A stretch of DNA of 64,000 nucleotides from Streptomyces lacrimifluminis (GCF_014646095.1 NZ_BMMU01000004.1:372001-436000); one strand, 5' to 3'; counted from the stretch's first letter, positions 41,144 through 49,606 are shown. Notes: a model not told the origin generated them from the sequence alone. Translations and numbers: made by a program.

Positions 41144-44026
41144 ATGGCGCAGTGGCCGCTGAAGCGGATCGGCGAGGTACTCATCGACGGCGTGTGGGCG
41201 CGCGTGCCCATGCGCGAGGACACCTCCGTCACCATTACCCGCGGTATCGGTGCGGAGGCCGTCACCGCACAGCCCGCCGGCACCTCGGTACGGATCAACG
41301 ACCCGGACGCCATCTACAGTCCGCGCAACGCCGAGTCGGACCTGTACGGGAAGTTCGGCCGCAACACGCAGTTCCGATTCCGGGTCGCCGACGCCCCCGC
41401 AACCCCGGCCGCCGTCCTGTCGGACACCTTCACCCGCACCGTCGCGAACGGGTGGGGCACCTCCACCTCGGGCACCACCTGGTCCATCTACGACCCGACC
41501 GGCGTCTCACCCCCGGCAGCTGAGTACTCGGTGTCCGGCGGGGCGGGAAAGATCACCTCGTCGACCCTGAACGCCAGCCGCTACATCGCCACCAGCGGGC
41601 TGAACATCGGGGACTACGAAGCCACCTTCACCATCAACGCGAACCAGATCGCGCAGGACACCAACACCGAAGAGCCGATCTGGCTCACGCCGATCCTGCG
41701 GGTCAACCGGACCAACCACCAGTACTACATGGTGCCCATCGCGCTACGCCCCCGCACAGGCGTGTTCGGTATCGGCGGCCTGTCGGTCGGGGTGCAGATC
41801 ACCAAGGTCGACCTGCTGAACAACGACACCCGGGGGCTCTGCCCGGCACGTACCGTTCCGGGACTCGGCTACGCCATCGAGACCTCGCTGAGGGTGCGGG
41901 TCCGCTGCGCGGGCCCGGAGATCTTCGTTCGCGTGTGGACCGACGGAGAGGCCGAGCCGGAGAACTGGCACGCGCAGACCTACGACGAGTCGTTCACCTC
42001 GGGAGAGTTCGGGTTCCGCGCCCGCTGCGACGCGGACGACACCACCACCCCGATCGTCTACTCCTTCGACAACCTGGAGATCAGGCCGCTCACCGAGGAC
42101 GACGGCACCGTGCGCATGGTGGGCGAACTCGCCGCCTTCGAGTCATACGAGGACGAGTCCGGGGCGGACGCCTACGTCGACGTCGACGCGGCCGGCGTCC
42201 TGCGCCGCTACGACGGACCACAGAAACCCGCCCGCTCGGCACTGGCCCGGCATGTGGCGGGCTACCGGCCGTGCGCCTACTGGCCGTTCGAGGAAGGAGC
42301 CCAGGGCAGCACCTCGGTCGCGCAGGTGGCGGATAACTCGCCCGCCGGACCACTGGCAGCCAGCCGGATCGACTTCGCCCGCGACACCACGCTCACGGGC
42401 AGCGGCCCCTTGCCGACCGTGCGCGCCGGCGGCACCCTGCGCTCGACGGGCATCCCGGGCTTCGCCACCGGCCGGTGGGCCGTCTACTTCATGATGAAGT
42501 TCACCACCCAGGGCTATCCCATGGACGGTGCGGAACACCAGATCCTGTCCTTCTCCACCAACAACGTTACCCTGACCCTGTACGCGGCAGTCAACGTGGC
42601 CGACCCCAGGATCATTCTTCGCGGAGTGGATTCCTCAGGTGCCGCAATCGGCGTCACCCTGGCGGCCATCAGCCAGGAAAACCTGATCAACGCGGGCAAG
42701 CTGGGGTTCCTGGACAGGTGGCAGCGAGTCAAGGTGAGGGCCCAGGAGTCCGGCGGGTCCACCACGTACACCCTGTCGCTGATCGACCTCGACGACACCG
42801 GACTCGCGGTCAGCCTGGATACGGCCGCACACGGCGCCGACCGGGTACGCGCCGTCAACACCACCTTCGGCACCGGCGTGGCAGGCATGGGAATCGGCCA
42901 CCTGAGCGTGTGGGGAGTGGCGTTCACCGACGCCTACACCCAGCAATTCGAGAACACGGACCTGTCCTTCGAGATCGGCTGCCCTGGGCTCACGACGAAG
43001 GACTGGCTGTCGATCCTGGGCACCGACCAGCGCCAAGCCCTGGAGACCGAGGGGCCGGCGGACACGCTGCTCGGGCCGTACTACGACGACACCTTCATCG
43101 GCCTGGTCCAGGCTGCGGCCCGCACCGACATGGGCCTGCTCACCGAGCACCGTGACCGGCTCGGACTGCGCTACGTCTCCCGCCAGGCCCTCTACGACCG
43201 GCCCGTCGACCTAGTCCTCGACTACCGCAGCGGCTTGATCTTCTCCCCCTTCAAGCCGAAGGACGACGACAAGGGCCTCATCAACCGGATCACCGTCAAA
43301 CGCCGGGAAGGCTCCGAGGCCAGCGCCGAGGTGAGCGAGGGGCCGCTGTCCGTCCAGCCGCCGCCCAACGGCATCAACGTCAACGACGACAGCGCCGACA
43401 CCATCGTCTCCTCCGACGACCAGCTGCCCTCCCAGGCGGGATGGCGGCTGCACGTGGCCGCGTGGGACGCGATGCGGGTGGCCAGCCTCACCCTGAAGAT
43501 GGCCAACCCGCGCATGAGGGTGCTGCTCGACACGGTGCTCGGGCTGAAGGAAGGCTCCCGCATCCAGGTCGTCAACGCCCCCAAGCGGTACGGGCCGGAC
43601 GGCTTCGACCTGCTGGTCCGAGGCAGCAAGGAGACCCACGCCGAGGGCGTCTTCGACATCACCTTCAACTGCTCCCCGTACCGGCCCTACGTGACTGGCC
43701 TGGTCGTCGAGGAAGGGTCGGCGGTCTCGCCTACCGACCCGCGCGCGGACACCTCGGGCGCGCAGCTGGACGAAGACCTCGACGCCACCGAGACGGGCGT
43801 CAACGTGCTGACCGCGAACGGCCGCAAGTGGATCACCACCGCCACCTATCCGGCCGACTTCCCCTTCGACATCGTCGTCGGAGGCGAGCGCATGCGCGTG
43901 ACCGCGGTGACCGGCGCGACCTCGTCCCAGACGTTCACCGTCGTCCGCTCGGTCAACGGGGTGGTCAAGACCCACGTCACCGGGACCCCGATCGAGCTGG
44001 CCGACCCCACGCCCGTGGCCCTGTAG
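41144..44026 (+). CDS. Large minor tail protein with a LamG-like domain
   Basis: 960 aa from the ATG at 41144. N-terminus resembles actinophage distal-tail/tip proteins (ITRGIGAEAVTAQPAGTSVR, SDLYGKFGRNTQFRFRV). Around residues 365-620 a concanavalin/LamG-type sandwich is seen (ACAYWPFEEG-like CAYWPFEEGAQGSTSVAQVA, WGVAFTDAYTQQFENTD). The C-terminal part (DNELEDDS-like region after 780, GGERMRVTAVTGATSSQTFT) is common to streptomycete phage tails. Probable role: tail tip and host-surface contact. Confidence 0.85.
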   Translation: MAQWPLKRIGEVLIDGVWARVPMREDTSVTITRGIGAEAVTAQPAGTSVRINDPDAIYSPRNAESDLYGKFGRNTQFRFRVADAPATPAAVLSDTFTRTVANGWGTSTSGTTWSIYDPTGVSPPAAEYSVSGGAGKITSSTLNASRYIATSGLNIGDYEATFTINANQIAQDTNTEEPIWLTPILRVNRTNHQYYMVPIALRPRTGVFGIGGLSVGVQITKVDLLNNDTRGLCPARTVPGLGYAIETSLRVRVRCAGPEIFVRVWTDGEAEPENWHAQTYDESFTSGEFGFRARCDADDTTTPIVYSFDNLEIRPLTEDDGTVRMVGELAAFESYEDESGADAYVDVDAAGVLRRYDGPQKPARSALARHVAGYRPCAYWPFEEGAQGSTSVAQVADNSPAGPLAASRIDFARDTTLTGSGPLPTVRAGGTLRSTGIPGFATGRWAVYFMMKFTTQGYPMDGAEHQILSFSTNNVTLTLYAAVNVADPRIILRGVDSSGAAIGVTLAAISQENLINAGKLGFLDRWQRVKVRAQESGGSTTYTLSLIDLDDTGLAVSLDTAAHGADRVRAVNTTFGTGVAGMGIGHLSVWGVAFTDAYTQQFENTDLSFEIGCPGLTTKDWLSILGTDQRQALETEGPADTLLGPYYDDTFIGLVQAAARTDMGLLTEHRDRLGLRYVSRQALYDRPVDLVLDYRSGLIFSPFKPKDDDKGLINRITVKRREGSEASAEVSEGPLSVQPPPNGINVNDDSADTIVSSDDQLPSQAGWRLHVAAWDAMRVASLTLKMANPRMRVLLDTVLGLKEGSRIQVVNAPKRYGPDGFDLLVRGSKETHAEGVFDITFNCSPYRPYVTGLVVEEGSAVSPTDPRADTSGAQLDEDLDATETGVNVLTANGRKWITTATYPADFPFDIVVGGERMRVTAVTGATSSQTFTVVRSVNGVVKTHVTGTPIELADPTPVAL

Positions 44027-44035
44027 GAGGACCGG

Positions 44036-44548
44036 ATGGCTGTATACCCGTCCATCCCAGCGGGGCGGCGGCTCACCGACGCCCTGCTGGAGTCGATGCT
44101 GCCGATCTTCGCCGTCAAAGCGGTGACCGAGCCCCTTGCCAGCAGCATCGCCATGCAGAACGACGACGAGCTGCTGGCTGCGGTCGCTGCGAACGCGACT
44201 TATGACGTCACCCTCAAGCTGCTGTACGACTGCGCGACCGCCGCGGACATCACGCTCGGCTGGGCCGGCCCGACCGGCGCCACCATGAACTGGGCAGCGA
44301 TCGGCGCCCAGGTCAACGTGACGTCGTCGGGAACGGTGCCGGACGTCAGCATGCAGACACGGCTCATCAACGAGGTACAGGACCTCGGAGGCGGCCCATC
44401 GGCCGGCACGGTCGCCTGGGTGACCGGAACTCTGCTCACCGCAGGCACAGCCGGAACCCTCAACTTCCGGTGGGCGCAGAGAGCGACCAGCGCCACCGCG
44501 ACCAACGTGCGCGCCGGATCTTCCCTGTGGCTGCGCCGCACCGCATAA
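44036..44548 (+). CDS. Minor tail or fibre protein
   Basis: 170 aa from the ATG at 44036. YPSIPAGRRLTDALLESMLP, then a beta-rich body with ADITLGWAGPTGATMNWAAI and a C-terminal TGTLLTAGTAGTLNFRWAQR, GSSLWLRRT. Proteins with this start and end are frequent at the ends of streptomycete phage tail operons. It probably forms part of the tail spike or base; not catalytic. Confidence 0.75.
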   Translation: MAVYPSIPAGRRLTDALLESMLPIFAVKAVTEPLASSIAMQNDDELLAAVAANATYDVTLKLLYDCATAADITLGWAGPTGATMNWAAIGAQVNVTSSGTVPDVSMQTRLINEVQDLGGGPSAGTVAWVTGTLLTAGTAGTLNFRWAQRATSATATNVRAGSSLWLRRTA

Positions 44549-44559
44549 GGAGCACCGAC

Positions 44560-44814
44560 ATGCCCAAGGTCGTCCAGCCCTACTACAGCATCCAGTACGA
44601 CGGCACGAACGGTGCCCATATCGCCGGCACGTGGTGCACCGGGATCACCCTCGTGTCCGACACAGGAACGGTCCTGACGTACGTCATGTACGACGGAAAC
44701 CGATCGATGAACCTGGGGGAATGGATGGTCGTCTGGGGGCCCGACTCCAATGACCCGATGATCTTTACTCAGGCGGAGTACGAGAGCCGCTACTACGAGC
44801 TCCCCGAGACGTAG
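44560..44814 (+). CDS. Small tail-end protein
   Basis: 84 aa from the ATG at 44560 with AAGGAGC upstream. Beta-rich: PYYSIQYDGTNGAHIAGTWC, TYVMYDGNRSMNLGEWMVVW, GPDSNDPMIFTQAEYESRYY. Last gene of the tail operon; may be a fibre accessory. Confidence 0.65.
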   Translation: MPKVVQPYYSIQYDGTNGAHIAGTWCTGITLVSDTGTVLTYVMYDGNRSMNLGEWMVVWGPDSNDPMIFTQAEYESRYYELPET

Positions 44815-44836
44815 GCGCCCGCAACTCCCACAGCAC

Positions 44837-44870
44837 AGCCCCGCCGCCCCGCGCCACCAGGCCCGGGGCT
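44837..44870 (+). terminator. Hairpin between tail and lysis genes
   Basis: AGCCCCG (44837-44843) and CGGGGCT (44864-44870) with a 20-base loop, followed by TCGTCACGTC. A weak terminator; it carries the shared trailer described in the findings. Confidence 0.5.
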
Positions 44871-44891
44871 TCGTCACGTCTGGAGGCGTTC

Positions 44892-45638
44892 ATGGTGATG
44901 CGGCTCGTCACGCGCGCACAGCTCGGCTGGCCTGTCTCATCGGCTCCGCTGCAGGCCACCACGAAGGGCGTCAAGGTCCATTACACCGGCAGCGCGGTCT
45001 CCACGGCCCTGCTGAAGGACCACAGCCTGTGCCTCGCCCTGTGGCAGGACATTCGCGAGGCCCACCTCGCCAACGTCCAGGAGAACTACTCCGACGTCGC
45101 CTACAACTACGCGGCCTGCGTCCACGGGTACGTCCTCGAAGGTCGCGGCATCGGCCGCCGCACCGGGGCCAACGGCAGCCAGACGCTGAACAAGGCGCAC
45201 TACGCCGTACTCGGCCTGATCGGCAACAGCGGCGTCACCGAGCCCACTGACGAGCTGCTCAACGCGATCCGCGACGCAACCGAGCACCTCCAGACGCACG
45301 GCGCCGGGACCGAGATCAAGGGCCACAAGGACGGCCACGCGACCAGCTGCCCCGGCGGACCGCTCTACGCGTGGGTGCAGAAGGGTGCCCCGCGACCGAC
45401 CACTGAGGAGGACGACATGCCCACCACCGCCGAGATCGCCGACGCCGTCGCCAGGAAGCTGATTGCCGGGGGCGGCGTACTGGAGAACAGCGACGTGGAC
45501 CGCATCGCGAAGGCGGTCGCGGCCCGGCCCGCCACCCTGACCGACGCCCAGGTCCAGGCCCTCGCCACGAACCCCACGCTCGCCGAGGCCATCGCCGAGA
45601 AGGTCGCGGCGAAGCTCGCCGCGCGACTCGCCAACTAG
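44892..45638 (+). CDS. Endolysin, N-acetylmuramoyl-L-alanine amidase
   Basis: 248 aa from the ATG at 44892 with GGAGG upstream. The N-terminal amidase_2/PGRP-like domain (about 1-165) has the first zinc His in VKVHYTG, VLEGRGIGRRTGANG, and the final ligands in GHKDGHATSCPG. The C-terminal part (about 175-248) is a repetitive Ala-rich helical segment rather than a known wall-binding domain. It cleaves the peptide link of peptidoglycan at the end of the lytic cycle. Followed by the holin genes. Confidence 0.92.
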   Translation: MVMRLVTRAQLGWPVSSAPLQATTKGVKVHYTGSAVSTALLKDHSLCLALWQDIREAHLANVQENYSDVAYNYAACVHGYVLEGRGIGRRTGANGSQTLNKAHYAVLGLIGNSGVTEPTDELLNAIRDATEHLQTHGAGTEIKGHKDGHATSCPGGPLYAWVQKGAPRPTTEEDDMPTTAEIADAVARKLIAGGGVLENSDVDRIAKAVAARPATLTDAQVQALATNPTLAEAIAEKVAAKLAARLAN

Positions 45639-45647
45639 GAGGCACAC

Positions 45648-45842
45648 ATGAGGATCAGCAGCTACGCCAAGTCGCTCGTCGCCGGTGTCGCGGCCGGCAC
45701 CACAGCCGCGGTCACCGCCGTGCAGGACAGCGTCCTCACCACCGGGGAGGGCGTCACCATCGTGCTCGCCGTCCTCGGCGCGTGGGGCATCACCTATGCC
45801 GTACCCAACCGGCAGACGAGCACCACCCAGCGCGACCTGTAG
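45648..45842 (+). CDS. Holin
   Basis: 64 aa from the ATG at 45648 with AGGAGG. Two hydrophobic stretches (SLVAGVAAGTTAAVTAVQ and GVTIVLAVLGAWGITYAVPN) with the r1t-type holin look common in streptomycete phages. It forms the membrane lesion that lets the endolysin reach the wall. Confidence 0.85.
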   Translation: MRISSYAKSLVAGVAAGTTAAVTAVQDSVLTTGEGVTIVLAVLGAWGITYAVPNRQTSTTQRDL

Positions 45843-45851
45843 GGAGCCGCC

Positions 45852-46121
45852 TTGGACGCCACCACCATCGGCAGCGTGATCGCGCTCGTCGGGGTGCTGT
45901 CCGGTTCGGTGGCGGCGTTCCTCGGCAAGCGGGGCGAGAACGCGACCGCCCGCATGAACAGCGAGATCGACCAAATCCAAGAGGAGCGCGACGGGCTGCG
46001 CAAGCAACTCGCCGAGCGAGACGCCCGGATCGCCGAGCTGCTCAAGCAACAGGGCGACGACTACGTGGCGATCGCCCGCCTCCGTGCCCAAGTCATCAAC
46101 ATGGGAGGCGACCCACCGTGA
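45852..46121 (+). CDS. Membrane-anchored coiled-coil lysis accessory protein
   Basis: 89 aa from the TTG at 45852 (AGGGAG 6 bases upstream). One hydrophobic segment ([20 protein letters not shown]) followed by a coiled coil ([33 protein letters not shown]). Single-span proteins with a coiled coil next to holins may be spanin-like or antiholin-like in actinophages; the exact role is not known. Overlaps the next gene by 4 bp. Confidence 0.7.
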   Translation: MDATTIGSVIALVGVLSGSVAAFLGKRGENATARMNSEIDQIQEERDGLRKQLAERDARIAELLKQQGDDYVAIARLRAQVINMGGDPP

Positions 46122-46786
46122 CCCGTGCAGAGCGCGCACTCGCTGGGAGCTGGCGGTGGATCGCCGTCTTCTGCTGGCTCGTCGCCCTGTCCGGCGTCGC
46201 GGTCATCGGACGGTCCTGGTACAACGAGCTCGCCGATGAAGCCGACCGGCGCGGCAACGCGGTCGCCACCCTCGCCGGTGACGTTCGTGTCCTGCGCGCC
46301 CAAGTCCAGGCGGCCGGCGAGACACCGAAGGCCCCCGACCCGAGCCAGGCCGTCGAGAACCTGGACGACCGTGCCCGGGTCCCCGTCCCCATCCCCGGAC
46401 CTCGAGGCCCGGAAGGTAAGCCCGGATCGCCCGGCCCCACGGGTTCGCCCGGCGAGGACGGCAGCGACGGTGAAGACGGTGTCAGCTCACCCGGCCCGAC
46501 CGGTGCCGCCGGCGCCCCGGGGACCGCTGGCGCCGACGGATCTGCCGGACCACCAGGACCCGCCGGACCGCAGGGCGACCCCGGCCCGGCAGGCCCGCAA
46601 GGGCCACCCGGCGCCGACGGCCACGACGGCCACGACGGGCAGACCTGCCCCGACGGCTACAGCCTCCAGGCGCCGGCCGACGACCCCGACGCCCTCGTCT
46701 GCCGACGGGATGGCGCACCACAACCCAGCGACAGCCCAAGCCCTCTCACCCTCGCGCTCGACCCCACCCGCCGCGAGTACCCGTAA
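46118..46786 (+). CDS. Membrane-anchored collagen-like protein
   Basis: 222 aa from the GTG at 46118. A basic N-terminus, a hydrophobic anchor ([20 protein letters not shown]), a short charged coil ([20 protein letters not shown]), then Gly-X-Y collagen-type triplets from about residue 90 to 170 ([17 protein letters not shown] and on) with a proline/acid mix, then [20 protein letters not shown] with two cysteines. It closes the lysis operon. It could be a virion or host-envelope component altering the surface; collagen repeats in phages are known mainly from fibres. Confidence 0.8.
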   Translation: MTRAERALAGSWRWIAVFCWLVALSGVAVIGRSWYNELADEADRRGNAVATLAGDVRVLRAQVQAAGETPKAPDPSQAVENLDDRARVPVPIPGPRGPEGKPGSPGPTGSPGEDGSDGEDGVSSPGPTGAAGAPGTAGADGSAGPPGPAGPQGDPGPAGPQGPPGADGHDGHDGQTCPDGYSLQAPADDPDALVCRRDGAPQPSDSPSPLTLALDPTRREYP

Positions 46787-46795
46787 CGACATGAT

Positions 46796-46832
46796 GCGGC
46801 CCCGCTCTCCTTCGGGAGGGCGGGGCCGCTTT
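46796..46832 (+). terminator. Late operon terminator
   Basis: Fifteen bases at 46796-46810 pair with 46815-46829 (one G-T pair) around a TTCG tetraloop, followed by TTT. It ends the structural/lysis transcript 9 bases after the collagen-like stop. Confidence 0.92.
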
Positions 46833-46949
46833 GCTGTGCGCGGTTAGGGTGCGAATGGTCCCTGCCTGCAGTTGACAGGCGGGGACCACTCGTCTCGTGT
46901 CGACGAAGAGCCTGGCTGGTGATCCTGCGAGACGGGCGCTCGCTCGCGT

Positions 46950-47231
46950 TCAGCCGGTCTGCCTCTGTTCCCGCAGTTCGTGGACGCTGGCCGTCAGCGT
47001 GCCTTCGCTCTGTTCGTGCTGGGAGAGGGCGACACCGAGGCCGAAGAAGGTGGGCGCCCATTCGCCGACGAAGATTCCCCACCGGTCAGCGCGGGCGAGG
47101 TCTGCGTGGGAGCCGGGTTCGGCTTTGAGGCTCATGACCCAGGTGACGACGGAGAGGCCTATGGAGGCCATGGCTGCGGTGTAGGCGTGTTCGCTGCGGA
47201 TGCCCATGTCGTGCATCTTCTTGATGATCAT
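46950..47231 (-). CDS. Small leftward membrane protein
   Basis: 93 aa from the ATG at 47231 with GGAG 8 bases upstream; an open frame extends further but reads as noncoding. MIIKKMHDMGIRSEHAYTAA begins it, with hydrophobic MASIGLSVVTWVMSL and IFVGEWAPTFFGLGVAL. Such two-span proteins with the RADRWGIFVGEWAPTFF stretch recur in streptomycete phages and chromosomes. Perhaps exclusion-related; unproven. Confidence 0.65.
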   Translation of the reverse strand: MIIKKMHDMGIRSEHAYTAAMASIGLSVVTWVMSLKAEPGSHADLARADRWGIFVGEWAPTFFGLGVALSQHEQSEGTLTASVHELREQRQTG

Positions 47232-47351
47232 GCCGGTACTCCATTCGAAGCGGGTGGATACCCGAACGAAGTACCCGAAATCGGTCAGGCTAACCAGTGC
47301 TGCGCATGCACTCCCCAGCACATCCCCGGCGGTGCCATACGAGCGCCATCC

Positions 47352-47377
47352 CCCCGTCCGGGATGGTCCGGGCGGGG
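47352..47377 (+). terminator. Hairpin T1
   Basis: CCCCGTCCGG (47352-47361) pairs with CCGGGCGGGG (47368-47377), 10 bp including one G-T pair, 6-base loop; followed by CCTTCGTCACGCC. Confidence 0.7.
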
Positions 47378-47460
47378 CCTTCGTCACGCCCAGGGGTCCT
47401 CGCCATTCTCGCCGGAGCCGCAACGGGCGCCGTCACCCTGTTCGCCAGATGAGCACCACT

Positions 47461-47499
47461 GCGCCCCCTGCACGGTCCACGCGGCCGCACAGGGGGCGC
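47461..47499 (+). terminator. Hairpin T2
   Basis: GCGCCCCCTG (47461-47470) pairs with CAGGGGGCGC (47490-47499); followed by CTTTGTCGTGCCC. Near-duplicate of the hairpin at 48050. Confidence 0.75.
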
Positions 47500-47673
47500 C
47501 TTTGTCGTGCCCGGGGGCAGCAGACTTCGAAGATTTCGGGGCGCCCTTCTCGGGCCATCACCCGTCTGCGTGGCAGCGGTCGCCTGCTGGCCCGGTGGAA
47601 GTCAGGGTAGGCAGTGGATCACCTCGGCTGCCTGTTTTCCCCCTTCCTCCCGAGGGCAGTCGAGGCCCGCGCT

Positions 47674-47703
47674 GGCCCCCTTCCCTGCGGACGGAAGGGG
47701 GCC
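47674..47703. terminator. Hairpin T3
   Basis: GGCCCCCTTCC (47674-47684) pairs perfectly with GGAAGGGGGCC (47693-47703) around 8 bases. No T-tract on either side; no trailer motif. Confidence 0.65.
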
Positions 47704-47932
47704 ACGATCGTGTGAACTCCCGGGCACGCCGCAGCGTGTCCTGGCCCGGCGGCCGGCAGCTCTGTAGGTTTCCCGATCAGGGGTTACCGGCCCTTCGGGG
47801 TGAGTGACGGCGGGCCGGGTCCCCCGTGTGGACGCAGGCCGGTCGCGTCCATGGGCGAGCGTTGTCAGGCTGGGTGGTGCGGGGCGGGCGACTGCCCCAC
47901 CGACGCTGGCGCGCTCGCCCCGCACCGCAGCA

Positions 47933-47971
47933 GCGGCCCCGTCCCTCCCCCTGACCGGAGGGCGGGGCCGC
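47933..47971 (+). terminator. Hairpin T4
   Basis: GCGGCCCCG and CCCTCC (47933-47948, one bulged T) pair with GGAGGG and CGGGGCCGC (47957-47971); followed by TTCGTCGTGTC. Confidence 0.75.
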
Positions 47972-48049
47972 TTCGTCGTGTCGCCTATACGGCGGATTAC
48001 CGCATCGTGGATTGGATCCGCCGTTACCGCGATCGCGACTGACACAGCG

Positions 48050-48086
48050 CGCCCCCTGCACGGTCCACGCGGCCGTACAGGGGGCG
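48050..48086 (+). terminator. Hairpin T5
   Basis: CGCCCCCTG (48050-48058) pairs with CAGGGGGCG (48078-48086); followed by TTTCGTCATGCC. Loop sequence is the same as in T2. Confidence 0.75.
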
Positions 48087-48340
48087 TTTCGTCATGCCGG
48101 GTTGTCGGTGGCGAGAGCGCGTGACTGGCGCGGCAGATATTAGTGTCCGGTCTCTTTCGCTGTGGCTGGAATGTGGTGCATGGTGTGCGTGCGGGATCCC
48201 GAACCACCCCCGGGTAAGGGGTCCCTCCCGGGCCCTGCCGAGCCGCGTGTTCGGCGGGGCGCCCGCCGCGCCTCCCGGTTTCCTCCCCACGGGAGGCTGT
48301 GCGGCTGCCATCGTCGCTTCGGTGCCGGGGGCCACGTGTG

Positions 48341-48619
48341 TCAGGCGCCGTCAGCCGGGCGCCGCACGACCTTCTGCACGTCCGCCTCGACCTCCTGCCG
48401 AGACTGCCCCTGCTCCCTGGCGTACTCGGTCACGGCAGCCTGCACGTCCCGGGCGAGGTCGCGCCAGGCCCGCCATGCGGTTTCGTAGGTGCTGGTCTGC
48501 TGCTCCGTCCACGGGGCCGTGATGGGTGGCCCGTAGGTGTCGCGCAACTCTTTGACCCGGTTGTGCGCCTGGTCGGCTGCGCGCTGCATCTCTACGAGTT
48601 CTTCGAAGGTATGTGCCAC
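48341..48619 (-). CDS. Small helical protein of accessory-element type
   Basis: 92 aa from the ATG at 48619. MAHTFEELVEMQRAADQAHN, then WTEQQTSTYETAWRAWRDLA and RDVQAAVTEYAREQGQSRQE: a charged helical bundle seen often near streptomycete integrative elements. No motif for enzymatic activity. A short coding-like remnant without a start (VVEGAPRARTAVERAEYEAL and on, ending at 48658) lies just upstream. Confidence 0.7.
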   Translation of the reverse strand: MAHTFEELVEMQRAADQAHNRVKELRDTYGPPITAPWTEQQTSTYETAWRAWRDLARDVQAAVTEYAREQGQSRQEVEADVQKVVRRPADGA

Positions 48620-48774
48620 GAGTGGATCTTAAGCAGCGTTCTTGGCGTGGGAGGCTCACGCCGCCTCCGCCACCTCACCCCGCACCGCCGCAGCCCACTC
48701 CGCCCGCAGCGCCTCGTACTCCGCCCGCTCCACCGCCGTCCGCGCCCGGGGCGCACCCTCGACGACCAGCGGTG

Positions 48775-49023
48775 CTACTCGGGCAGCGCGATGACGAACA
48801 CGCCCTTCCCCTGCACGCCCTGCACGAGCCCTTCCTCTACGAGGACTTCCAGCGCGCTCTTGATGGTCCGCCTCGACACGGTGCCGCCGGTCTCCACCTC
48901 CAGCTCGGCCTGAGACGGCAGCCGTCGGCCCACCGGGATCTCCCCACTCCGGATGCGGTCACGCAGCACGTTGGCCAGCTGCACGTACAGCGGCGTCATG
49001 GCGTCCCGGTCGAGGCTGATCAC
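48775..49023 (-). CDS. GntR-type minimal transcriptional regulator
   Basis: 82 aa from the ATG at 49023. A complete GntR winged helix: TPLYVQLANVLRDRIRSGEI, PVGRRLPSQAELEVETGGTV, SRRTIKSALEVLVEEGLVQG, VQGKGVFVIALPE, and no ligand domain. Domain-only GntR proteins control transfer or replication in streptomycete plasmids (KorSA/TraR-like, established for pSAM2 and pSN22). It is divergent from the small zinc-protein pair; its operator probably includes the tandem repeat at 49081. Confidence 0.85.
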   Translation of the reverse strand: MISLDRDAMTPLYVQLANVLRDRIRSGEIPVGRRLPSQAELEVETGGTVSRRTIKSALEVLVEEGLVQGVQGKGVFVIALPE

Positions 49024-49080
49024 GCTTCGACCGTAAGAGCACCACCCGTGTGGGCATAGATCTGCCTAGCCCGTCTGAGG

Positions 49081-49100
49081 ACGTACCAAGACGTACCAAG
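49081..49100. repeat. Tandem 10-bp repeat in divergent promoter
   Basis: ACGTACCAAG occurs twice in direct tandem (49081-49090, 49091-49100), followed by TTGTCGTACA. It lies between the GntR gene and the rightward pair at 49181; a regulator binding site is likely. Confidence 0.6.
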
Positions 49101-49180
49101 TTGTCGTACAGTCCGGAGACACGAGAACGCCCTCGCGCCGTGTCACCGGCCGAGGGCATGGACGACTGGTTGGAGTCGAC

Positions 49181-49381
49181 ATGGCAGAGCCTACGCAAAC
49201 CCCCGATACCTCGAACACCTATGGCAGCTACGGATACTGCGCGTGGCATCAGGCGTTCGCCTCGGGCGTCCGGCTGATCCAGGTACAGGAGCAGGGCTCC
49301 GGCGCGGGCGGTGGCGCGTTCGCCTGCAGGCCGTGCCGCGATTCCTACGGCCTGGTCCCGTTCGCCGACCGGCCGCTGTGA
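49181..49381 (+). CDS. Small cysteine-containing protein
   Basis: 66 aa from the ATG at 49181 (TTGGAG upstream). SYGYCAWHQAFASGVRLIQV, then a Gly-rich turn and GAFACRPCRDSYGLVPFAD: CxxH and CxxC suggest one zinc site. Typical of streptomycete mobile-element accessory regions. Overlaps the next gene by 4 bp. Confidence 0.7.
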   Translation: MAEPTQTPDTSNTYGSYGYCAWHQAFASGVRLIQVQEQGSGAGGGAFACRPCRDSYGLVPFADRPL

Positions 49382-49557
49382 GTGTCGACGACCTGTCCCC
49401 CGAGTGCGGCCTCGGCGCACACCACTACTGCACCGGCCCGAAGGTCATCCGTCGCGAGGGGGCGCCCAAGTGGGAGGTGCCCATCATGGTCCTGAAGTGT
49501 GGCTGTACCTGCCACACCAGAAGCCCCCGCCCGCCCTCGCACCCCGTGAACACCTGA
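49378..49557 (+). CDS. Small Cys/His-rich protein
   Basis: 59 aa from the GTG at 49378. PECGLGAHHYCTGPKVIRRE, then VLKCGCTCHTRSPRPPSHP. Four or more Cys plus His suggest a zinc knuckle. Co-transcribed with the previous gene, ending before the terminator at 49573. Confidence 0.65.
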   Translation: MSVDDLSPECGLGAHHYCTGPKVIRREGAPKWEVPIMVLKCGCTCHTRSPRPPSHPVNT

Positions 49558-49572
49558 GGGCCGGCGGGACCA

Positions 49573-49606
49573 GGCCCCGGCCGGGAACTGTGCCCCGGCC
49601 GGGGCC
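49573..49606. terminator. Bidirectional terminator
   Basis: GGCCCCGGCCGGG (49573-49585) pairs with CCCGGCCGGGGCC (49594-49606) around 8 bases. It sits between two convergent gene pairs. Confidence 0.85.

Larger units (their letters stand above)
47232..48340. other. Hairpin-rich accessory gap
   Basis: About 1.1 kb with no confident gene but five strong stem-loops: 47352-47377, 47461-47499, 47674-47703, 47933-47971 and 48050-48086. The second and fifth are 38-bp near-identical copies 589 bp apart. Short frames before each (for example LAILAGAATGAVTLFAR ending at 47450 and RIVDWIRRYRDRD ending at 48042) might be remnants or very short proteins. Small transcripts, each with its own terminator, are a plausible reading. 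Confidence 0.6.

Noticed and set aside
48658..48775. Coding-like leftward stretch ending at 48658
   Set aside because: Reads like the C-terminus of a protein but has no start codon before running into the GntR gene; probably a remnant.
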